In this document: positions 57,985-64,000 of the stretch, piece by piece
How the letters are laid out: each line of letters starts with the position of its first letter
How positions within the stretch are numbered: the stretch's first letter is position 1
DNA from: Rhodomicrobium lacus
Lineage (GTDB): Bacteria > Pseudomonadota > Alphaproteobacteria > Rhizobiales > Rhodomicrobiaceae
Direction of reading: 5' to 3'
DNA: 64,000 nucleotides
NCBI RefSeq assembly: GCF_003992725.1
Contig: NZ_RZNF01000012.1
Location: 248,001 to 312,000 of the forward strand
The notes under the pieces: generated by a model
Seen by the model: the letters and a program-made list of their open reading frames with translations, nothing else
Databases searched by the model: none
Told to the model about the DNA's origin: nothing
Position numbers and translations under genes: made by a program

Positions 57985-58629
57985 TCACGAACGTCCCGGA
58001 TTTCCCGTTTCTTCGGCGGCGGCGCGCTTCGTCAGAACGTCGTCGATAATGCCGAACGCTTTCGCCTGCTCCGGAGACATGAAGTGGTCACGGTCCAGGG
58101 TGCGTTCAATGACTTCGTATGGCTGCCCTGTGTGCTTGACATAGATTTCATTAAGCCGGCGCTTGGTTTTCAGAATGTCCTCGGCGTGCCGTTCGATATC
58201 GCTCGCCTGCCCCTGGAAACCGGCCGAAGGCTGGTGAACCATCACGCGCGCATTCGGCAGCGCCCAGCGCATGCCGGGCTCGCCCGCGGCAAGCAGCAGA
58301 GAACCCATCGACGCCGCCTGACCGACGCAAAGCGTGGAAACGGGGGGGCGGATGAATTGCATCGTATCGTACATGGCGAGGCCGGAGGTCACATGGCCGC
58401 CCGGCGAATTGATGTAAATGTTGATTTCCTTCTTCGGGTTCTCGGATTCGAGAAACAGAAGCTGCGCGATCACGAGCGAGGCCATGTTGTCCTCGACGAC
58501 CCCGGTCAGGAAGATGATGCGCTCTTTCAGTAGGCGCGAATAGATGTCGAAAGCGCGCTCGCCGCGGTTGGTCTGTTCGACGACCATGGGAACGAGCTGG
58601 CTTGTGTAGAATTCAACGGGATCGCGCAT
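57985..58629 (-). CDS. clpP: ATP-dependent Clp protease proteolytic subunit ClpP
   Basis: ClpP is the tetradecameric serine protease of the ClpAP and ClpXP machines. The 214-residue product has the nucleophile Ser107 ([10 protein letters not shown]), His132 (VMVHQP) and an Asp at 179 or 181 in TLDRDHFM, with the handle region NIYINSPGG. The N-terminal [20 protein letters not shown] and the length match the main alphaproteobacterial ClpP. It lies between tig and clpX, 279 bases from the latter. Confidence 0.97.
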   Translation of the reverse strand: MRDPVEFYTSQLVPMVVEQTNRGERAFDIYSRLLKERIIFLTGVVEDNMASLVIAQLLFLESENPKKEINIYINSPGGHVTSGLAMYDTMQFIRPPVSTLCVGQAASMGSLLLAAGEPGMRWALPNARVMVHQPSAGFQGQASDIERHAEDILKTKRRLNEIYVKHTGQPYEVIERTLDRDHFMSPEQAKAFGIIDDVLTKRAAAEETGNPGRS

Positions 58630-58889
58630 GGCGTTACTCCAGGCCGTGATGAGAGCCGAAGATGACTTCGTTCTGGGGAGAGCCCGCAGCACGCAAGGCG
58701 CGGGCGCGACCGAAGCCGGTGGCTTGTGAATTTGGTGCGGCACACGGGGTGCCACACCAAACATGGGATGATTTGAGCGGGAGCGCAACCGGTCGGTGGC
58801 GCGCGCTCATTCGAAAGCCGATCCCGTTGTCATCAACGCGATCACGATCCGTCCGGCATCATCCGCGCGAAAACTTGCGCGGCGCTGCC

Positions 58890-60350
58890 TTAGCCGTGCT
58901 TGTGCCCGGCGTGGTCGTGATCGTGATCGTGGTCGTGATCGCAATCGGGACCATGCACGTGCTCGTGTTCTTCTTCGATGCCGCCGTCAAGCAGGGCCTG
59001 CTCGCGTTCAAGCTCCGCCAGCGACTTCATCAATTCTTCGGGAGAAACCTTGTTCTCCTCCGTCTTCACGAGTTCGAGGACGAAGTTGATGACCTTTTCC
59101 TCGTAGACCGGTGCGCGGAGTTCGTTCAGCGCGTTCGGGTTCTTGCGATAGAACTCGATGACCTCGCGTTCCTGTCCAGGGAACTGGCGGGCGCGGTCGA
59201 TGACGGCGCGGCGAATTTCCTCGTCGAGAATCTTGATCTCGTTCTGATTGCCGATCTCGGAGAGCACAAGGCCGAGGCGCACACGGCGCTCGGCGAGCTT
59301 CTGATATTCGGCGCGCGCCTTCTCTTCGGTCGAGCCTTCGTCCTCGAAGGTCTTCTTGGCCTGTTCGAGCTGACGGGTGATGCCGCGCCAGATGCCTTCG
59401 AACTCGCTCGTCACGAGGGTATTCGGCAATTCAAAGGAGTGACGCTCGTCCAGCACGTCGAGCACCGCCTTCTTGAGCTTTGCGCGCGTCGCACCGTCAA
59501 GCTCCTTCTGAAGCTGATCGCGGACCGCTTCTTCGAGCTTTGCGAAGGATTCGAGGCCCAGCGTCTTCGCGAACTCGTCGTCGGCCTTCGCGTCGACAGG
59601 CTTCGCGACGTCCTTGACGGTCACGTCGAAGACCGCGTCCTTGCCCGCGAGATGCGCCGCCTGGTAGTCCTGCGGGAACGTCACCTTGACGTCGCGCTGA
59701 TCGCCCTTCTTCGCTCCGATCAGACCGTCCTCGAAGCCCGGGATGAACCGGCCGGAGCCGAGCACGAGGAACGCATCCTCGGCAGCGCCGCCTTCGAAGG
59801 GCTCGCCATCGATGCTGCCCTTGAAGTCGATGGTGAGGCGGTCGCCGGCCTCGGCGGCGCCATCCTTCGTCTCATAGGCTACATTCGCCTTGAGAAGACG
59901 GTCGATGGCGCCCTTGACGTCCTCTTCCTTGGGATCGGCGACATCCTTCGTCAGCGTGATCGCCTTAAGATCGGTGAGTTCGATCTTCGGCAGCACCTCG
60001 AAAGACATCGTATATTCGAGATCGGCCGCGCCATCGATCATGCGCTGAACCGCCTCGGCGTCTTCCGGGAGCTTGATGTCGGGCTGGAAGGCGGGGCGTT
60101 CGTTCCGCTCCTGAAGCGCCTTCGAGCTCGATTCGCCGACGGTTTCTTCCAGCACTTCGGCCATCACCGACTTGCCGTACATCTGGCGCACATGGGCAAG
60201 CGGCACCTTGCCGGGCCGGAAGCCGTTGAGCTTCACTTTGGATTTCAGGTCTTCGAGCTTCGATTCAGCCTTCACCTTCAGATCGGCGGCGGGCACGACG
60301 ACCTTCAATTGGCGTTTCAGCCCGTCTGAAACAGTTTCTGTAACTTGCAT
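58890..60350 (-). CDS. tig: Trigger factor with His/Asp-rich C-terminal tail
   Basis: Trigger factor binds ribosomes and shields nascent chains. The 486-residue product has the ribosome-binding signature GFRPGKVPLAHVRQMYG, the FKBP-type isomerase domain (about 160-250, DFKGSIDGEPFEGG) and the C-terminal chaperone arms. The last about 28 residues after EEEHEHVHGPD are dominated by alternating His and Asp, unlike E. coli trigger factor. The tail is encoded by a hexanucleotide repeat and could bind Ni, Zn or Co. The start at 60350 (MQVTETVSDG) is standard. It heads the tig-clpP-clpX-lon series. Confidence 0.95.
   Translation of the reverse strand: MQVTETVSDGLKRQLKVVVPAADLKVKAESKLEDLKSKVKLNGFRPGKVPLAHVRQMYGKSVMAEVLEETVGESSSKALQERNERPAFQPDIKLPEDAEAVQRMIDGAADLEYTMSFEVLPKIELTDLKAITLTKDVADPKEEDVKGAIDRLLKANVAYETKDGAAEAGDRLTIDFKGSIDGEPFEGGAAEDAFLVLGSGRFIPGFEDGLIGAKKGDQRDVKVTFPQDYQAAHLAGKDAVFDVTVKDVAKPVDAKADDEFAKTLGLESFAKLEEAVRDQLQKELDGATRAKLKKAVLDVLDERHSFELPNTLVTSEFEGIWRGITRQLEQAKKTFEDEGSTEEKARAEYQKLAERRVRLGLVLSEIGNQNEIKILDEEIRRAVIDRARQFPGQEREVIEFYRKNPNALNELRAPVYEEKVINFVLELVKTEENKVSPEELMKSLAELEREQALLDGGIEEEHEHVHGPDCDHDHDHDHDHAGHKHG
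58911..58940 (-). repeat. Hexanucleotide repeat encoding the His-Asp tail of trigger factor
   Basis: Five direct units of GTG(G/A)TC lie in tandem, read on the minus strand as codons for alternating His and Asp. Slippage here could change the tail length between strains. Confidence 0.75.
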
Positions 60351-60631
60351 TGTCCGGAATCTCGTTGGCCGTTGATCGGCGAAGTTATCGAAGCAACGGG
60401 AATCGTTGCCGCGGGCGCATTCGCCCCGCATCTGATCGTGTGAAATTGCATATCGCAGCCCAATCCACAAGGGCTGCATCAAGCACCCGTGGAAAAAACC
60501 ACAACGTTCGGTCACACTTGGGCGGGCACGGGAGCGCCGCTGCGCGGACCCGTATCGACCTGAAGGTGTTATGCGGCAAGGTGTTATGCGACCGCGATTT
60601 TCGCGCTGAACCTCAGGAGCCGGGAGCATCC

Positions 60632-61588
60632 TTGTCGGGATCGAACGCCGTAACGGCGCTAACGTTTTTCCACGGCGCGCTCGCAAGACGCCTCGACCGG
60701 GCAAGCCGCGCGCTCCTCGAACCCGAAGACGGGCGCGCGATGGATTTCAGCCGCGCGGCCGGTGAACCGGCCCTCGGCCAGCCGACGCAGGTTTCATGGC
60801 GCGTATTCAAGAACCCGCTCACCGTCTTCATAGGCGGGGTGGCGGCCGTTATCCTCGAACTCGCGGAACCGCGCGTCCGTACCGGCGTGTGGGAGCACAC
60901 GTCCTTTCGCACGCAGCCGCTGCGACGGCTGCGCCGGACCGGGCTCGCCGCGATGATGACGGTCTACGGTCCGGCTAGCGCCGCGCAAGCGATGATCGTG
61001 GGCGTCCGACGCATGCATGCCCGCGTGAAAGGCACGACGCCGGGCGGCGAGCCCTACTGCGCCGACGATCCCGAACTTCTCAACTGGGTGCAGGCGACAG
61101 CCGCCTACGGCTTCCTGCAAGCCTACCACACGTATTCCAAGCCGATCCCGCAGGCCGACCGGGACCGCTACTACCGCGAGGGGGAGACCGCCGCCCGCCT
61201 CTATGGCGCTACGCTGCCGCCCCGGTCCGAGGCAGAGCTTGACGCGGCGTTCGCAGCCATGCTGCCGCGCCTCGAACCATCGCCGATCATTTTCGAGTTT
61301 CTCGACATCATGCGCACAACACGCATCGTGCCGCCCGTGTCGCGGGCACTCACGCCCGCCGCCCATCTTGCCCAGCCGCTGTTCGTGCGCGCCGCAGTGA
61401 GCCTGACGCCGCCACGGATCCGCGAACGTCTCGGGCTTGGGCCAACTTACGGACTGCGGCCCTTTGAACGCGCGCTCCTTCATCAGGCAGCCGCGCTTGC
61501 CGACCGGATCGTGCTTCATTCGAGCCCTGCCGTACAGTCATGCCAGCGTCTCGGTTTGCCGGCCGACTTCCTTTACGCATCGCGCTGA
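60632..61588 (+). CDS. MpaB/DUF2236-family oxygenase
   Basis: The 318-residue product has the DUF2236 pattern: NPLTVFIGGVAAVILELAEP, the RLRRTG basic motif, VRRMHARVKG with a His in the position of the family's heme ligand, DDPELLNWVQATAAYGFL and the C-terminal RPFERALLHQAAALADRI. The family includes mycobacterial MpaB and latex-clearing protein, heme oxygenases. In most members the second motif is WVHAT; here it is WVQAT. A TTG at 60632 preceded by GGGAG is the best start. Two bases separate its stop from that of the convergent TetR gene. Substrate is unknown. Confidence 0.75.
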   Translation: MSGSNAVTALTFFHGALARRLDRASRALLEPEDGRAMDFSRAAGEPALGQPTQVSWRVFKNPLTVFIGGVAAVILELAEPRVRTGVWEHTSFRTQPLRRLRRTGLAAMMTVYGPASAAQAMIVGVRRMHARVKGTTPGGEPYCADDPELLNWVQATAAYGFLQAYHTYSKPIPQADRDRYYREGETAARLYGATLPPRSEAELDAAFAAMLPRLEPSPIIFEFLDIMRTTRIVPPVSRALTPAAHLAQPLFVRAAVSLTPPRIRERLGLGPTYGLRPFERALLHQAAALADRIVLHSSPAVQSCQRLGLPADFLYASR

Positions 61589-61590
61589 CG

Positions 61591-62286
61591 TCAGGCGGCC
61601 GCGAGAAAGGCGGGCAGCGCCACCTCCGGCAGCGGCTTCGCCATCACCTCGCGAATGCTCGCATCCGGCACGCCCAGCACGGAAAGCGCCGTGCTGATGA
61701 TCCTGTCGGCGTAATCGTCGTCCACCTCGCCCGAAACGAGCTTCAGTGTCGCCAGCAGCAAGAGACCCGCGACGGTTTCGCGCGCCATGTCGACATCCTG
61801 ATGCCTGAAGACGCCCTCTTCGATGCCCGCCGCGACGGCTCGCCGGATGAGGTCGCCGATACCGAAGCGGAAGTCATTCCCCGAGAGAACCGCGCGGATC
61901 ATGAACCAACCCCACATGCGATCGGTTTTCGCGACGCGCAGCCAGACACGCACATCGTTGGCGAACGCTTCGACGCGGTCGCTTGTGAGACCGTCGAGGT
62001 TTTCATACATACCCTTCGTATGCAGGCGAAACGCCTCGATTGCCGCGCTGACGATGGCTTCCTTGGAGGGGAAATGATTGTAGAAGGAGCCGTAGCCGAC
62101 GTCCGCCCGCGCGGTAATGTCCTGAATGACAAGCCCTTCGAGGCCGCGCTCGGCGACGATTTCATATGTCGCCCTCAGAAGCTTGCGGCGCGTGTCCTCC
62201 CGGCGCCGGTCGGAGCGGCTCTTCAGAAGGCGATGCGCCGAGGCACTTTCTTCAAGGGCGGGCAGTGCAGACTTGACCAATATCAA
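61591..62286 (-). CDS. TetR-family transcriptional regulator
   Basis: The 231-residue protein has a TetR helix-turn-helix at about residues 30-80: TRRKLLRATYEIVAERGLEG, then IQDITARADVGYGSFYNHF. A ligand-binding C-terminal domain (about 90-220) follows. The extra 25 N-terminal residues before the helix-turn-helix are unusual but not rare. It is divergent from the FMN reductase gene (140 bases between starts) and therefore likely to regulate it, or the SMR-like pair beyond, or both. Its ligand is unknown. Confidence 0.85.
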   Translation of the reverse strand: MILVKSALPALEESASAHRLLKSRSDRRREDTRRKLLRATYEIVAERGLEGLVIQDITARADVGYGSFYNHFPSKEAIVSAAIEAFRLHTKGMYENLDGLTSDRVEAFANDVRVWLRVAKTDRMWGWFMIRAVLSGNDFRFGIGDLIRRAVAAGIEEGVFRHQDVDMARETVAGLLLLATLKLVSGEVDDDYADRIISTALSVLGVPDASIREVMAKPLPEVALPAFLAAA

Positions 62287-62426
62287 AGCTCCTTTAACTA
62301 AAGTTTATGGGACACGACTCTGAGACTTTTTTATGAACCGCGTGCATGGGCTTGGCGCCCACACCGCCGCGTGACATGATTCGCGCCCCGAAGCTCGCGC
62401 AGCCAACGCCGATCCGGAGATGAGAC

Positions 62427-62984
62427 GTGCTTAAAATCGTCGGTGTTACGGGAAGCGTGTCCTCGCCCTCGCGAACGCGCTCTGTCGTCGAGGCGACGCT
62501 CGCCCGCGTCGGGGATGCGCCCGATGTCGAACAAACGCTCCTCGATATCGCGGAACTTCTGCCCTGGCTCGCCATCCGCTGCCGCGACGAGGCGGCGCCG
62601 CCTGTGATTCGCGCGCTTGACGCCATCGAGAAGGCGGACCTCCTCATCGTCGGCACCCCCGTCTACAAGGGATCGTATACGGGGATGCTGAAGCACCTGA
62701 TCGATCTTCTCAACTACCCTGCCCTGCTCAAGACGCCGGTGGGCCTCATCGCGGTTGGCGGCAGCGACCGCCACGCGCTTGTCATCGAGCATGAGCTTCG
62801 CCCGCTTTTCGGATTCTTCGGCGCAAAGACGCTGCCCACCGGCATCTTTTTGTCCGACAAGACCATCGAGGGCGGCCGGATCATCGACGAAGCGGCAAAC
62901 GCGCGCCTCGACCATCTCGTAAGCGAAGCGGTGCATGAACTCGATCTCGTCCGCCTCAGGAAAGCCAAGGCAACGACAAGTTAA
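62427..62984 (+). CDS. NADPH-dependent FMN reductase
   Basis: The 185-residue flavodoxin-like protein has VGVTGSVSSPSRT (phosphate loop), GTPVYKGSYTGMLKHLIDLL and GLIAVGGSDRHAL. These features are close to MsuE/SsuE-type reductases that supply reduced FMN to two-component monooxygenases, for example in sulfonate use. The start is a GTG at 62427 with GGAG seven bases upstream. No partner monooxygenase is in the window. It is divergent from the TetR regulator and followed by the SMR-like pair after 64 bases. Confidence 0.82.
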   Translation: MLKIVGVTGSVSSPSRTRSVVEATLARVGDAPDVEQTLLDIAELLPWLAIRCRDEAAPPVIRALDAIEKADLLIVGTPVYKGSYTGMLKHLIDLLNYPALLKTPVGLIAVGGSDRHALVIEHELRPLFGFFGAKTLPTGIFLSDKTIEGGRIIDEAANARLDHLVSEAVHELDLVRLRKAKATTS

Positions 62985-63048
62985 CGGGCCGTCCTGAAAT
63001 CGCCTCGATAATGGCGGATGGCATGCATCCAATCTATCGAGGAACGTC

Positions 63049-63477
63049 ATGATCATAAACGGCAGGCTGAGGTGGAAACTCCTCATCGGGCTTATCGCCG
63101 CGATCGCCTTCGACACGACGCTTCAAATCGTCTGGAAGACCGCCGTTCTGGACGCGCCGGAAGTCAACCTCTCGGTATCATCGACAGTGTCGGGAATTTT
63201 CGGAAATCCGCTGTTCCTCGGCGTCGTCGCCATCATGACGCTGCAATTCTTCAATTGGCTCATGGTGCTGGGTGAAGCCGATCTCTCCTATGCGAAGCCC
63301 ATTGCGTCGCTTAGCTTCGCTTCCGTGCCGGTCACGTCCGTGCTGCTTCTGCACGAAACCTTCGATGCGGTTGAGGTGGCGGGTGTGATCTTCGTGATCG
63401 CGGGCGTCTTCTTCATCAGCCAGACAAAACCGCTCACAAGCGAACCCAACCTTTCATCCCGGCCCGAAGCATCATGA
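63049..63477 (+). CDS. SMR-like small membrane transporter subunit 1
   Basis: The 142-residue product has four transmembrane segments in the SMR/EamA half-transporter pattern. Helix 1 reads LIGLIAAIAFDTTLQIVWK, with Asp22 where SMR proteins have their essential Glu14. The C-terminal 15 residues are a polar tail. Two-gene SMR systems such as YdgE/YdgF and ArnE/ArnF form heterodimers. The stop overlaps the next gene's ATG (ATGA at 63474-63477). Substrate may be a cationic drug, polyamine or lipid-linked sugar. Confidence 0.72.
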   Translation: MIINGRLRWKLLIGLIAAIAFDTTLQIVWKTAVLDAPEVNLSVSSTVSGIFGNPLFLGVVAIMTLQFFNWLMVLGEADLSYAKPIASLSFASVPVTSVLLLHETFDAVEVAGVIFVIAGVFFISQTKPLTSEPNLSSRPEAS

Positions 63478-63806
63478 ACGGCACCACCCTCGGAATCCTG
63501 CTCGTCGTCCTCTGCGCTCTTCTCGAAGGCATCGGGCAGGTGTTCCTCAAGAAATCCACCATGACGAAAATGCGCTGGTTCATGTGGATTTCGGCCGGCG
63601 TGATCGCGCTCGCCGCCGAGGCGCTGATCTACACCGAAGCGCTGAAGCTCCTCGATGTGAGCGTGGCCTTCACGATTTGCAGCCTGAACCTCATCGCCAT
63701 CACCATCCTCTCGCGGTTCATCCTGCGCGAGGAAGTGACAAGGACGCGCTGGATCGGCGTCGGCCTGATTTTCGTCGGCGCGGCGCTGGTCATGACGCGC
63801 GCCTGA
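63474..63806 (+). CDS. SMR-like small membrane transporter subunit 2
   Basis: The 110-residue product has four transmembrane helices. Helix 1 reads VLCALLEGIGQVFLKKS and keeps the Glu (Glu18) aligned with SMR Glu14. The C-terminal half includes VSVAFTICSLNLIAITIL and LREEVTRTRWIGVGLI, typical of the family. It is translationally coupled to subunit 1, and together they probably form a heterodimer with one Asp and one Glu in the proton/substrate site. The 194 bases after it to the window end contain nothing that I can support. Confidence 0.75.
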   Translation: MNGTTLGILLVVLCALLEGIGQVFLKKSTMTKMRWFMWISAGVIALAAEALIYTEALKLLDVSVAFTICSLNLIAITILSRFILREEVTRTRWIGVGLIFVGAALVMTRA

Positions 63807-64000
63807 CAGCCGGGTTCCGCCACCTCGGAAACCGTCGCTTCACGAGACATGCCGTCCCGAATTCGAGCATCGTCCGTTCTCTGACTCCAACCAAAAATCG
63901 CCGGAGCGGGATCCGATCGGGTTGATCCAGGCCGTCGATGGGCCATCCACATCTGCCGCGACGGACGCGGAAAAATGTCGGTTGATTGCGCTCGGACCGC

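Noticed and set aside
63807-64000. Possible gene start at the right edge
   Set aside because: The frames are short, arginine-rich and partly antisense to the SMR-like gene; nothing can be supported.

Overview
The window is a GC-rich chromosomal segment of an alphaproteobacterium, most likely order Hyphomicrobiales (Rhizobiales). The evidence is the gene content and order: tig-clpP-clpX-lon, tpiA near secG-pyrG-kdsA, trpE...trpGDC-moaC, clpS-clpA, an about 1,600-residue NAD-glutamate dehydrogenase, an NDUFS4-like complex I accessory protein and a ROSE-type leader in front of an Hsp20 gene. A RuBisCO-like protein beside a cupin recalls phototrophs such as Rhodospirillum or Rhodomicrobium. The genus cannot be settled from the sequence alone. 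I recognise no tRNA, rRNA, CRISPR array, insertion sequence or prophage; this is mostly housekeeping backbone.

Layout. 1-5 kb: a partial glycosyltransferase and a catalytically degenerate GH3-like protein (minus), then a TPR protein coupled to a PHB-depolymerase-like hydrolase (plus). 4.8-6.5 kb: cupin plus RuBisCO-like protein, the core of an MTA-isoprenoid shunt. 6.7-13.3 kb: a YqaA/DedA protein and DsbB, a 29-residue membrane peptide gene with a structured leader, DUF2252 plus flavin reductase, a YqjI-like PadR repressor with palindromic sites, a UDP-glucuronate 4-epimerase and an NDUFS4-like protein. 13.3-19.8 kb: moeA, trxA, a DegP-type protease, htpX and rsmB. 19.8-25.2 kb: kdsA, pyrG, secG and tpiA on the minus strand, interrupted by a plus-strand isochorismatase. 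25.4-32.5 kb: ppiD, then trpE, a SixA phosphatase, trpG, trpD, trpC and moaC in tight coupling. 32.7-42 kb: an L,D-transpeptidase, RidA, NAD-glutamate dehydrogenase and AzlCD. 42-53.7 kb: a 28-residue hydrophobic peptide gene, clpA-clpS, a D,D-carboxypeptidase with a SPOR domain, a SET-domain protein, TlyA and TrmA/RumA-type RNA methyltransferases, Hsp20, a lipase-like hydrolase and a DUF985 cupin. 53.7-60.4 kb: lon, clpX, clpP and tig. 60.6-64 kb: an MpaB-type oxygenase, a TetR regulator, an FMN reductase and a two-gene SMR-like transporter.

Protein quality control is the dominant theme: trigger factor, PpiD, DegP, HtpX, ClpAPS, ClpXP, Lon, Hsp20, DsbB and thioredoxin all lie here. Cell-envelope work is the second (KdsA, L,D-transpeptidase, D,D-carboxypeptidase, SecG, UDP-GlcA epimerase).

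The least explained items are the two tiny hydrophobic peptide genes at 8262-8351 and 42048-42134, the structured leader of the RuBisCO-like gene, a gene-free interval at 42.2-42.4 kb ending in a strong plus-strand terminator, and the asymmetric SMR pair at the right edge. All family calls come from reading motifs; no database search was run.
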